The position numbers and the translations under genes were made by a program. From NCBI RefSeq assembly GCF_020447225.1, contig NZ_JAJAEO010000162.1, positions 1 to 45,632 on the forward strand: a stretch of 45,632 bases of DNA, in the 5' to 3' direction. The notes beneath the pieces were generated by a model. It had not been told where the DNA came from. It saw only the letters and a program-made list of their open reading frames with translations, and searched no databases. Positions within the stretch are counted from its first letter, which is position 1. Each line of letters opens with the position of its first letter. Origin of the DNA: Methylophaga pinxianii. Its GTDB lineage: Bacteria; Pseudomonadota; Gammaproteobacteria; Nitrosococcales; Methylophagaceae. Of the stretch, positions 21,272-29,938 are shown piece by piece.

Positions 21272-21424
21272 ATGGCGCATCTCAAACCACACTTACCGTC
21301 AAAACAGTGTCTCGTCTGTAAACGTCCATTCAGCTGGCGAAAAAAATGGCGTCAATGCTGGGAGCAGGTTTTATATTGTTCCGATAGATGCCGTCGCCAG
21401 CGTAAGCAGGTTAATAGTTTATGA
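21272..21424 (+). CDS. DUF2256 zinc-ribbon small protein
   Basis: A 50-residue protein that short-ORF thresholds would miss. It begins [20 protein letters not shown], continues with [12 protein letters not shown] and then [10 protein letters not shown], which is the full DUF2256 pattern: CxxC, WRKKW and CxxxC. It likely binds one zinc ion and, being very basic, may bind nucleic acid; its role is unknown. DUF2256 genes are commonly found next to, or fused near, photolyase/cryptochrome genes, as here. Its TGA overlaps the ATG of the exonuclease/GIY-YIG gene (ATGA), so the two are translationally coupled. I see no strong ribosome-binding site upstream. Confidence 0.88.
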   Translation: MAHLKPHLPSKQCLVCKRPFSWRKKWRQCWEQVLYCSDRCRRQRKQVNSL

Positions 21425-22866
21425 TCCCTTTATTCGGATTTCCGGAAAAAATGGTTTTGCTCGATTGTGAGACCACCGGAGGGAATACTATTCGCGACCG
21501 CCTCACCGAAATTGCTCTTATTGAAATCACCGATGGGGTTGTGACTGACCGGTGGCAAACGCTGATCAACCCGGGTATCAGCATTCCACCCTGGATAAGC
21601 AAGTTAACAGGCATTACCGATTCAATGGTGGTAAACCAGCCATCCTTTGCCGACATTGCTGAAGAATTACAACAACGCTTAGCCGATAAAGTCTTTGTTG
21701 CTCACCATGTACGCTTTGATTATGGATTTATTCGTGAATCATTTCGTCGAACAGGCATTATCTTTTCAGCCAAAACACTTTGTTCAGTAAAGATCAGTCG
21801 TCTGTTATACCCCGAGCAACGTCGTCATGGTATCGATGCGATTGTCGCCCGGCTTGGATTGACCATTAGTCAACGGCACCGGGCCATGGATGATGCCCAG
21901 GTGATTCTTGAATTTTTCCAGCAGACTCAACATGATTTTGATGAGTCCACTATCCAGCAAGCCTGTAAACAATTATCACAACAAACCCGTTTGCCCAGTC
22001 ACCTTGATATAGCTGAAATCAATAAACTGCCAGAACGACCCGGGGTGTATCAGTTTTTTGATGAACATGGCGGCCTGCTATATATAGGCAAATCAGTTAA
22101 TATCAAACAACGCGTCCTCAGTCATTTTGTACAGAATGGCAAATTGCGTAGCAGCGAAATGCAGCAACAGCTGCAGCATATCGATTTTATTGAGACACCC
22201 TCCGACTTTGGCGCACAGCTGCTGGAAAACCAGTTAATTAAAAGCAAGACTCCGCGCTACAACCGTCGGCAGACCAAAGCCAAACGACTGTACCAAATCG
22301 CTGTAACTATGGATGATAATGGGTACCAGCGCACCACGATTGAAATGGCTGACTTGCATCAGCCACCGGATATCAGCCAGCGTTATGGATTATTCCGTAG
22401 CCAGAAACAGGCTGAAAAAAAACTACTCGAATTGATTACTGAACATCAGCTGTGTCAAAAACTCTGTGGCCTGGAAAAAACCAAAAAAAGCTGTTTTGGC
22501 TATCAATTAAAAAAATGTGCTGGCGCCTGTTGTGGAGAGGAATCCGCATTGCGCTATAACTTGCGTTTGCAAATGGCGTTATCTGGTCTCAAAAATCAGC
22601 AATGGCCATGGCCCGGCCCGATTGTGATTACCGAATTGCCCGTTGATGGGGATTATACGGCAGCACATTTTCATTTGATTGACCAATGGCTCTATCTCGG
22701 CACCATTAAAAATGAGCACGATGCATACGAAAAGCTGCAACAGCGCTTTGCTGAACCACACTATTTTGATTTGGATGCCTACAAAATTCAGCTACGATTT
22801 TTGTTAAAACTGCGTCCCAAACAACTACAGATTGAAACCTTACGTTTACCAACCGAGGAGGCCTGA
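21421..22866 (+). CDS. DEDDh exonuclease fused to a UvrC/Cho-type GIY-YIG nuclease
   Basis: A 481-residue two-domain nuclease. Residues ~10-170 are a DnaQ-like 3'-5' exonuclease: [11 protein letters not shown] (Asp/Glu), [13 protein letters not shown] (Asp) and [14 protein letters not shown] (His/Asp). Residues ~200-290 are a GIY-YIG domain with [12 protein letters not shown] and [18 protein letters not shown], like the incision domain of UvrC and of E. coli Cho. The UvrB-binding and C-terminal UvrC domains are absent. A C-terminal region with Cys-rich [15 protein letters not shown] and CAGACCGEE follows, similar to the UvrC cysteine region. It probably acts in nucleotide excision repair; the context with two photolyases supports UV repair. 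Confidence 0.88.
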   Translation: MIPLFGFPEKMVLLDCETTGGNTIRDRLTEIALIEITDGVVTDRWQTLINPGISIPPWISKLTGITDSMVVNQPSFADIAEELQQRLADKVFVAHHVRFDYGFIRESFRRTGIIFSAKTLCSVKISRLLYPEQRRHGIDAIVARLGLTISQRHRAMDDAQVILEFFQQTQHDFDESTIQQACKQLSQQTRLPSHLDIAEINKLPERPGVYQFFDEHGGLLYIGKSVNIKQRVLSHFVQNGKLRSSEMQQQLQHIDFIETPSDFGAQLLENQLIKSKTPRYNRRQTKAKRLYQIAVTMDDNGYQRTTIEMADLHQPPDISQRYGLFRSQKQAEKKLLELITEHQLCQKLCGLEKTKKSCFGYQLKKCAGACCGEESALRYNLRLQMALSGLKNQQWPWPGPIVITELPVDGDYTAAHFHLIDQWLYLGTIKNEHDAYEKLQQRFAEPHYFDLDAYKIQLRFLLKLRPKQLQIETLRLPTEEA

Positions 22867-23279
22867 TGATCACTACTCGTCATCGCATTTTAGGTTATGC
22901 CGGACTACTGCCTTTCTTTGGCCTGGACATGATGAGCTGGCTGGGCTTTTTATACGCAATCGACTGGCTACTCAGTTATGCCGCGCTGATATTCAGTTTT
23001 TTAGGTGGGTTACTCTGGTATATGAGCAGCGTTGAAAAGCTACCACGACATGTCGCCATAGTCAGTGTCAGTACAATGTTATGGGCCTGGTGCTGGTTAT
23101 TATCACCAACCCATTACTGGCTGTGGCTGGCAGCCTTATCGTTTATCGGTTTACATATTTACGAACGGCAGCAACTGAGTGAAATTTATTCCGCTGAGCT
23201 GATGCGATTACGGGGTCATTTATCCTATGGCGCCGCATTCGCGTTATGGCTGGCGGCACTTTCGACATTAAATGTCTAA
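22866..23279 (+). CDS. DUF3429 membrane protein
   Basis: A 137-residue protein with about four to five transmembrane helices, starting RHRILGYAGLLPFFGLDMM, the typical DUF3429 N-terminus (GYAGLLPF). Near the end is the cytoplasmic-looking segment YSAELMRLRGHLSYGAAFAL, also a family feature. No enzymatic role is known. It lies inside the photorepair block with stop/start overlap on both sides: TGATG with the nuclease and 8 bases with the next photolyase. The reason for a membrane protein here is unclear. Confidence 0.82.
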   Translation: MITTRHRILGYAGLLPFFGLDMMSWLGFLYAIDWLLSYAALIFSFLGGLLWYMSSVEKLPRHVAIVSVSTMLWAWCWLLSPTHYWLWLAALSFIGLHIYERQQLSEIYSAELMRLRGHLSYGAAFALWLAALSTLNV

Positions 23280-24804
23280 GTTGCGTTATCTCAATCTGAT
23301 CCTTGGTGACCAGCTTGATGCCAAAAGTCTATTATTTGAAGACTTTAATCATCAGAGTGATCGCCTGTGGATGGCCGAAGTGACGGCTGAGTCCACAGAT
23401 TATTTATCCAGTAAACAACGTACCGTGTTGTTTTTATCGGCAATGCGACACTTTGCTGAACAGCTCAAGTCAGATAATTATCCTCTGCTCTATTGGTCGC
23501 TAAGCGATAAACACAACCGTTTTTATGACGCCTTATCTGCCACATTGAAATTAGATTCATTTGAAAAAATCCGCTGCGTCTTGCCTGGTGATGTCCGAGT
23601 GATAAACGAGCTACAGCAATGCGCCAGGGATTTTAACATCGAGATTGAGTGGCTGGCCGATCAACATTTCATCAGTGAAAAAGGTGAATTCAAAGCCTGG
23701 CTGGCTGATCGCAAACAACCCCGCATGGAATATTGGTACCGCGAGCTGCGTAAAAGCCGGCAAATTCTAATAGAAGATGATGAGCCTGTCGGTGGTCAAT
23801 GGAATTTTGATAAGGATAATCGCAAAAGCTTTGGTAAAACCGGCCCCAGCAAAATGCCTGAACCGTTGCTGTTTGAAGCCGACAACATCACCCGCCAAGT
23901 CATCCTTGATATGGAAAAATATCTGCCGGATCTCTACGGCAATATTGAACAATTCAACTGGCCAGTCACACGGCAACAGGCATCAGCGGCATTAAAGGAT
24001 TTTATTCAGCATCGACTGAAACACTTCGGTGATTATCAGGATGCCATGTGGACTGATGAACCCTGGCTCTATCATTCACGCTTATCGACCTGTCTGAACC
24101 TGAAGTTGCTCTCACCCAAAGAAGTGATTGCTGCAACAGAACAAGCTTATAGAGATAAACATATTCCCCTGAATGCCGCTGAGGGCTTTATTCGGCAGAT
24201 TCTTGGCTGGCGCGAATATGTACGAGGTCTCTACTGGAGCTATCGTGATGACTGGCTAAAAATGAATGCCCTCAATGCCCGACGAAACCTGCCAGCTTTA
24301 TATTGGGATGCCGGAACTGACATGACCTGCCTGCATCAGAGTGTTAAACAAGTCCTGGATCATGGTTATGGTCATCATATTCAACGGCTGATGGTGACTG
24401 GCTTGTTTGCCTTGTTATGGGGTGTTAAACCTAAAGCGATTCACGAGTGGTATTTGGCAATGTATGTCGATGCCGTTGCCTGGGTGGAAATCCCCAATAC
24501 ACTGGGCATGAGCCAATATGCTGATGGTGGCATCGTCGGGTCCAAACCTTATATTGCCAGCGGCGCCTATATCAATCGCATGTCCAATTACTGCCAGTCC
24601 TGCCCTTTTGATCCCAAACAGGCCAGTGGTGACAATGCCTGTCCCATCACCACACTGTATTGGCATTTTGTCGACCGGCATCAGGACTTGCTCAGCAAAA
24701 ATCCTCGCCTCGGCATGCAGGTCAAAAACTGGTACAACAAATCTCAAGATGAACAACAGGCCATCAGTCAGCGTGCTGAATACCTGTTCAGAAACTTACC
24801 GTAA
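23272..24804 (+). CDS. Iron-sulfur bacterial photolyase, (6-4) type
   Basis: A 510-residue member of the FeS-BCP/PhrB-like photolyase group, which repairs (6-4) photoproducts with FAD and blue light and carries a [4Fe-4S] cluster. The N-terminus RYLNLILGDQLD is typical of this group. The four cluster cysteines are present: Cys353 (MTCLHQS), Cys441 and Cys444 (YCQSCPF) and Cys457 (NACPIT), the same spacing as in the characterised Agrobacterium enzyme. The FAD region includes GFIRQILGWREYVRGLYW and VEIPNTLGMSQYADGG. It overlaps DUF3429 by 8 bases and is followed after nine bases by the CPD photolyase. Confidence 0.93.
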   Translation: MSKLRYLNLILGDQLDAKSLLFEDFNHQSDRLWMAEVTAESTDYLSSKQRTVLFLSAMRHFAEQLKSDNYPLLYWSLSDKHNRFYDALSATLKLDSFEKIRCVLPGDVRVINELQQCARDFNIEIEWLADQHFISEKGEFKAWLADRKQPRMEYWYRELRKSRQILIEDDEPVGGQWNFDKDNRKSFGKTGPSKMPEPLLFEADNITRQVILDMEKYLPDLYGNIEQFNWPVTRQQASAALKDFIQHRLKHFGDYQDAMWTDEPWLYHSRLSTCLNLKLLSPKEVIAATEQAYRDKHIPLNAAEGFIRQILGWREYVRGLYWSYRDDWLKMNALNARRNLPALYWDAGTDMTCLHQSVKQVLDHGYGHHIQRLMVTGLFALLWGVKPKAIHEWYLAMYVDAVAWVEIPNTLGMSQYADGGIVGSKPYIASGAYINRMSNYCQSCPFDPKQASGDNACPITTLYWHFVDRHQDLLSKNPRLGMQVKNWYNKSQDEQQAISQRAEYLFRNLP

Positions 24805-24813
24805 GGAAACACC

Positions 24814-26217
24814 ATGCAAGCAACGCAACTGGTCTGGTTACGCAATGATTTACGCCTGGATGATCATCCGGCATTGGCACTCGCCGCTGAACAAGGCCCG
24901 ATCCAGGTAGTGTTCTGCGCCACACCCCAACAATGGCAGCAACACGATGAATCCCCCGCCAAACTGGGACTTCGTGCTGCAGCACTACAGGATATCGCTG
25001 ATCGACTTGCTCAATTGGGCATTGCCTTTCATTTATTGCAAGTGGATTATTTTGCCGATATCCCCGCTGAATTGCTCAATCTCTGCAACCAACAACATAT
25101 CAGCGATATCTGGTTTCAGGCCGAAACGCCGCTGGATGAACAACGTCGTGATAAGGCCGTTACCGATGCATTAACTCATGCCGCTATTAATGTGCATATG
25201 CTCGCTGAAGATTTACTGGTCGCCTTACCGGTAAAAACCCAGCAGGATGAACCCTTCAAAGTTTTCACCCCATATTACCGCCGCTGGTTGCAAATCCTCG
25301 AAGATATTCAGCAAGCTCCTTATTCCGAGCCAAAATCACAGGGCAAAGCCTTAAAACCAGAATTATTAAAATGCGATTGGGCGAGCGATTTTCGTGATGA
25401 TTTATGGCCCGGTAATGAACAAAAAGCATTGGAAAGGCTTTCGGCATTTTGTGAAATCAAACTCGATGATTATAAAACCCAACGCGATTTTCCCAGCAAA
25501 CCGGCTACCAGCACTTTGTCTCCTTATCTGGCCAACGGTCAGTTAGGGCCAAGAAGATTGCTCGCCACCATTCAGTTTTATTGTGGCGAAGCCAATCGGG
25601 ACTGGCGTCATGACGACTGGCTTCGCGAACTTGCCTGGCGGGACTTTTACCGGCAATTGCTATTGTATTTTCCCCGCCTGAGCATGCGTAAAGCGTTTAA
25701 ACCGGAAACCGAACAGGTTCTCTGGCGTGATGATGAAGCCAGCTTTAAAGCCTGGTGCGAAGGCAAAACCGGTTTCCCGATTGTTGATGCCGCGATGCGC
25801 CAGCTCAATCAAACCGGATGGATGCATAATCGACTGAGAATGATCACTGCCAGCTTTCTCAGCAAACTATTGTTGCTCGACTGGCGTCGTGGTGAACAGT
25901 TTTTTATGCAAACGCTTATTGATGGAGAATTTGCCGCCAATAACGGTGGCTGGCAATGGAGCGCATCGACCGGCGTCGACGCAGCGCCCTACTTTCGCGT
26001 CTTTAATCCTACCCTGCAATCTGAACGCTATGATCCACAAGGATTATTTATCAAACGCTTTGTCACTGAATTAAAGGATGTGCCCATCAAGCAACTACAC
26101 AATCCACCAGCAGAATTACGTGATCAGTGCGGCTATCCGCAACCGATAGTGGATTACAAACAGGCCAGAAAGGATGCGATTGCAGCGTTTCAGGATTTGC
26201 CGAAAGATCAGCTCTAG
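24814..26217 (+). CDS. phrB: Class I CPD photolyase
   Basis: This deoxyribodipyrimidine photolyase uses FAD and light to split cyclobutane pyrimidine dimers. In 467 residues it has the antenna-domain start LVWLRNDLRLDDHPAL, the FAD-binding LANGQLGPRRLLA, ELAWRDFYRQLL, FPIVDAAMRQLNQTGWMHNR and the signature NNGGWQWSASTGVDAAPY. Class I architecture is complete. It is the last gene of the photorepair block, with AAGGA before its ATG, and converges on the PhoD-like gene. Confidence 0.96.
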   Translation: MQATQLVWLRNDLRLDDHPALALAAEQGPIQVVFCATPQQWQQHDESPAKLGLRAAALQDIADRLAQLGIAFHLLQVDYFADIPAELLNLCNQQHISDIWFQAETPLDEQRRDKAVTDALTHAAINVHMLAEDLLVALPVKTQQDEPFKVFTPYYRRWLQILEDIQQAPYSEPKSQGKALKPELLKCDWASDFRDDLWPGNEQKALERLSAFCEIKLDDYKTQRDFPSKPATSTLSPYLANGQLGPRRLLATIQFYCGEANRDWRHDDWLRELAWRDFYRQLLLYFPRLSMRKAFKPETEQVLWRDDEASFKAWCEGKTGFPIVDAAMRQLNQTGWMHNRLRMITASFLSKLLLLDWRRGEQFFMQTLIDGEFAANNGGWQWSASTGVDAAPYFRVFNPTLQSERYDPQGLFIKRFVTELKDVPIKQLHNPPAELRDQCGYPQPIVDYKQARKDAIAAFQDLPKDQL

Positions 26218-26248
26218 CCGGTAGCCGATGGGCTTTTCGTTGTGTCTT

Positions 26249-27748
26249 TTACTCTAGCGGATAGCTTGGTTTTTGCGCGCTTTGATCGCATATCCAGTTA
26301 ACCCAAAGTTTGTCATCGGTCCCTTCCTCAAGGGTCAAATAGTTTCGGGCACGAATATATTTATCTGAACCAAATGGTTTCAACATGGATATTTTGATGG
26401 TTCCATCTTCATTAAGAAACTCATCTCGATCATTTGTGACAGCCATAATACCCAACCAGGCAATACGGCTTGGCGAAGGATGCAATATGCCAGAGGACAC
26501 AACCTGGTGAATTTTCAGTGGTCGATCATGTTTGCGTGAATCATTAATCACCCCAAGACACCCCAGATGAACATCACCAGACAGAATCACCGTTTTCTGA
26601 TGTTGGGACTTAATTTTGTAGCGTTTTTCAGCATTTTGCAGCAAACGCATAATTAATCGGGCTCGTTCTCCCTGATGTTCTTTGGAACGCCAGTGATCTT
26701 TCAAATCATCGGTCAGTTCTTCTTCCCAGGGTGTGGTATCAAAACTGGCTTCGGTAAATGAAAAGTCACGATAAACAACCGGTACAGCTGACATGACGAA
26801 TAAATCACCGTTGTTCACCTTGTTTTCAAGATAATCATTCACCATTCGCCATTGATTGGAACTCATGACCTGCTCAAGCGTGCGCTCGGCGCGATTATCG
26901 AGTGCCAGGATATGGTAGTCCCGGAATAAAAAAGCAAAAGCATAATGATTCGCCTGATTATCCAACAAGCTGATATTTTTACTGCTACGGATCTGGAATA
27001 ACTCAAAATAACGTTTCGCAATCTCATACACGCCCTGATAGACATCGCATTGCTGCATATCTTCTGGATAGCTGCCCCATCCATCAAATATGTCATGATC
27101 ATCCCACATCATGACGGTTGGAATGGAGGCCATCATCAGAGACATGGCCGGATTATCCCAACGCTGGCAGTATAGGTTTTCATAAAAACGATCGACCTGA
27201 TCACGCATATTGCTATTAAAAGTACGTGAGATTCTTTCTGCTTTAGTCAGTTGTAACCATTTTTTTAATTCCGTTACAGCCGACCAGATTTCATCTGCAT
27301 AAAGTTGATCGCCGCCCATCATCAGCAGGGAAAAGGGTTGCTGATAATGCTTGCGCTGCATGTCTTCCCACAAGGCGTATGGATTTTCGGTTTTGGTGAG
27401 AATATCGGCGCTGGAAAAACCATTGCAGGAGGTATAGGCAAAAAGCGGCTTTTCATCCGAACCTGGCACATAAAACGTCCAGCGATCACGGCCCTGTTTA
27501 TCACTAGCGGTTTGGTCATTTAGTTGAACGGTATAACTGACAAACTTCCCTGAACTGTCTGCTGATATTTCTGCTTCAACACGCCAGAAATATCCTTTGG
27601 GTGTTGTCTGAACTTGCATCGCCTGAATTGAAACTCCATCCATAATGACCTTGGCAGAATGGACAGTTTTATCGGTCAGAAAACATACCGTGTAATTTCT
27701 GTCTGACTCGACCCCAAGTAAGGGGCCAACCATTAATGAAGCAGCCAT
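26249..27748 (-). CDS. PhoD-like metallophosphatase/phosphodiesterase
   Basis: A ~499-residue alkaline phosphatase D family enzyme. Motifs include YTSCNGF, LLMMGGDQLYADEIW, MMWDDHDIFDGWGSYPE and VILSGDVHLGCLGVI, which supply the acidic, Asn and His metal ligands of the calcineurin-like fold. I placed the start at 27748 (AASLMVGPLLGVE) because GGGAGA precedes it; the upstream frame to 27868 uses a weak start. With this start there is no signal peptide or twin-arginine motif, unlike classical secreted PhoD, so it may act in the cytoplasm. The phoX-like gene lies upstream in the same orientation, 278 bases away. No Pho box was recognised. Confidence 0.85.
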   Translation of the reverse strand: MAASLMVGPLLGVESDRNYTVCFLTDKTVHSAKVIMDGVSIQAMQVQTTPKGYFWRVEAEISADSSGKFVSYTVQLNDQTASDKQGRDRWTFYVPGSDEKPLFAYTSCNGFSSADILTKTENPYALWEDMQRKHYQQPFSLLMMGGDQLYADEIWSAVTELKKWLQLTKAERISRTFNSNMRDQVDRFYENLYCQRWDNPAMSLMMASIPTVMMWDDHDIFDGWGSYPEDMQQCDVYQGVYEIAKRYFELFQIRSSKNISLLDNQANHYAFAFLFRDYHILALDNRAERTLEQVMSSNQWRMVNDYLENKVNNGDLFVMSAVPVVYRDFSFTEASFDTTPWEEELTDDLKDHWRSKEHQGERARLIMRLLQNAEKRYKIKSQHQKTVILSGDVHLGCLGVINDSRKHDRPLKIHQVVSSGILHPSPSRIAWLGIMAVTNDRDEFLNEDGTIKISMLKPFGSDKYIRARNYLTLEEGTDDKLWVNWICDQSAQKPSYPLE

Positions 27749-27884
27749 ATTTATCTCCCTGGATTTATCCACTGCAAGATGATTGCATATTTTTGGAATA
27801 ATCACGAAGGCATTGAGAGTAATAAATAACGTTGGTAGGTTTAGTTGGGTTTCGTTCCTCAGCACCAACCTAGGATGTTTTTAA

Positions 27885-27902
27885 AATACCAATCCTGGTA
27901 TT
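27885..27902 (-). terminator. Weak terminator-like hairpin between phoX-like and phoD-like genes
   Basis: AATACCA and TGGTATT form a 7-bp stem with a four-base loop. On the minus strand it is followed by TTTAAAAA. It could end the phoX-like transcript, but the stem is A/T-rich and the T tract short. Confidence 0.3.
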
Positions 27903-28026
27903 CAGGGAGACATGGTAAATCAACATTGCTTCTATATTAATCTGCGTCCAGCTGCAAAATTTGCGGATAAATCGCTTTTAACTCCCTATGCTCTGCGTAG
28001 CTTTGTGGTGATTAACCAGCAATTAA

Positions 28027-29910
28027 TCACGTTCCAATCATCCCACCATCTTGTTTAGTGATCAGCACCGTGGCAGATCGAGGGCGGCCATTTGGTTGAT
28101 GATCAGGCCAGTTGCTGGCCGCATTCGGGTTTTGAGGAGATTTATTAAGACCCTGGCTTTCCAATACATTCAGCATTTCACCAGGATGTTGAATATTGAC
28201 CCACATGGTTTTCATATCCGGCGTCATGATAACGCCGGTGACTTCACAGCCGACTGGTCCCGTCAGAAAACGGCGGATTTCACCTGTGGTGGGATCAGCC
28301 GCCAGCATCTGGTTATTGCCAAATTTTTTAAACGGTCCATCATTCATCACACTGGCACTGACATCCGTCTGAATCCACAATACGCCGCGATCATCGATAT
28401 ATAAGCCATCCGGATTGGCAAATTGTTCGCCCTCACCTTCGTCAGCGAGTACAAATACCTGCCAGTTAAATTCGGTTGCGGTGGCATCAGTCTCATTGAA
28501 TTTGATGATATGACCGAACAAATTCTGATTGCGTGGATTGGCGGCATCTTTAGCAGGTTTGCCTTCATTGCCGCGATCACTGTTATTGGTCAGTGAAACA
28601 AATACCTCATCGGTATGCGGATGCACCGTTATCCATTCAGGGCGATCCATTTTGGTTGCACCAACAATATCTGCCGCCGTACGTGCATGAATCAGAACAT
28701 CTGCCTGATCCATAAAGCCGTTTTCCGCCGTTAAACCATTTTCACCAAACACTAGTGGCAACCAGCGGGCACTGCCATCTTCCTCAAAACGGGCGACATA
28801 CAGAATACCGTCATCCAGCAAACGACCATGCTGCACCCCAAGCGTGCCATCCCAGCTATCTCGGGTAATAAATTTATAGATATATTCAAATTTGGAATCA
28901 TCACCTGAGTAAAACGCCAACCGGCCATCCTTACCTATTTTGTGCACCACATTTTCATGAGCAAAACGGCCCAGCGCAGTACGTTTAACCGAAATACTCT
29001 GTGGATCATACGGATCAAATTCCACTACCCAGCCAAAACGATTGGCTTCATTCGGTTCTTTAGTTAAATCAAACCGGCTATCAAACTGCTGCCAGCCGTA
29101 ATAACTGAAGCCTAGCTTATAACGTTGCCAGCGACGTTTGGTAACACTATCACCGGGCTGTTTGGGATCAGCCACAAAGTAATAATGAAAATTTTCTTCG
29201 CAGGTTAAATAGGTTCCCCATGGGGTTTTACCATTGGCGCAATTATTTAAGGTACCTAACACATTTTGCCCTTCAGGATCGGCATGGGTTTGCATCAACG
29301 CATGTCCTGCTGCCGGGCCGCTAATCCGCATTTGAGTATTAGCCGTCAGGCGACGGGCATAGTGGGAAGGTCTGACTATTTGCCATTGACCGGCAACCTG
29401 TTTGACCTCAATCAGCGATACACCATGCGCATTTTGCTCTTTGGCAACTTTATCAGCCGTATAGGTTTTTGGTGAATGTGTATGGCTACCATCACTGTGA
29501 ATAACATCCAGATCCAGATATTCATGATTCATCACCAGCAGACCATGATCATTATTGTCAGATCCTTTTGGCAGCGGAAAATACTGCAAGGCATCGTGAT
29601 GCATACCGGCCTGTTGCAATTGGTCAGCAGCGCTGTTGCTGGCGTCCATATTGAAAGCTGGTCCAGCAGAAACCGGATCCCCCCAACGGTAAAAAACCTT
29701 TGCGGTATATCCTTCAGGAACCACCACCTCATCCAGCAAATCCGCTGCAGGGATCGGTTTGAAACCCAGCAGCGAAGAATGATGCCGCAGCATTGTCGTC
29801 GCAGAAGATAATGACATGGCAGATGCCAGCATTGCGCCCAATCCGATCTGCAATACTGACCGTCGCGATAATTGCTTTTGCAACAGTTTGTCAAAGTGAT
29901 TGTTCATCAT
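28027..29910 (-). CDS. phoX: PhoX-family phosphatase, Tat-exported
   Basis: A ~627-residue DUF839/PhoX-type protein. The start is placed at 29910, one of two adjacent ATGs with AGGT upstream; the longer frame would begin at TTG. The N-terminus carries a twin-arginine signal SRRSVLQIGLGAMLASAMSLSS, predicting folded export. Family features include VPEGYTAKVFYRWGDP, GLLVMNHEYLD, WGTYLTCEENFHYYF, HENVVHKIGKDGRLAFYSGDDS and DGLYIDDRGVLWIQTD, matching the acidic propeller that binds Ca/Fe in PhoX alkaline phosphatases. It probably releases phosphate from organic esters in the periplasm. Some DUF839 proteins are not phosphatases, so the activity is inferred. Confidence 0.88.
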   Translation of the reverse strand: MMNNHFDKLLQKQLSRRSVLQIGLGAMLASAMSLSSATTMLRHHSSLLGFKPIPAADLLDEVVVPEGYTAKVFYRWGDPVSAGPAFNMDASNSAADQLQQAGMHHDALQYFPLPKGSDNNDHGLLVMNHEYLDLDVIHSDGSHTHSPKTYTADKVAKEQNAHGVSLIEVKQVAGQWQIVRPSHYARRLTANTQMRISGPAAGHALMQTHADPEGQNVLGTLNNCANGKTPWGTYLTCEENFHYYFVADPKQPGDSVTKRRWQRYKLGFSYYGWQQFDSRFDLTKEPNEANRFGWVVEFDPYDPQSISVKRTALGRFAHENVVHKIGKDGRLAFYSGDDSKFEYIYKFITRDSWDGTLGVQHGRLLDDGILYVARFEEDGSARWLPLVFGENGLTAENGFMDQADVLIHARTAADIVGATKMDRPEWITVHPHTDEVFVSLTNNSDRGNEGKPAKDAANPRNQNLFGHIIKFNETDATATEFNWQVFVLADEGEGEQFANPDGLYIDDRGVLWIQTDVSASVMNDGPFKKFGNNQMLAADPTTGEIRRFLTGPVGCEVTGVIMTPDMKTMWVNIQHPGEMLNVLESQGLNKSPQNPNAASNWPDHQPNGRPRSATVLITKQDGGMIGT

Positions 29911-29938
29911 GCTTTTACCTGACAAAGATATATATCCG

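Noticed and set aside
26218-26248. Terminator between phrB and the phoD-like gene
   Set aside because: Only a 4-bp AGCC/GGCT stem with a short T run is visible, too weak to call.
27749-28026. Pho box upstream of the phoD-like gene
   Set aside because: No sequence close to the paired CTGTCAT-type repeats was found by eye; PhoB control is therefore not claimed.
27912-28058. 48-codon plus-strand frame between the phosphatase genes
   Set aside because: GGGAG is too close to the ATG (about two bases), the peptide matches nothing I know, and it overlaps the phoX-like 3' end antisense.
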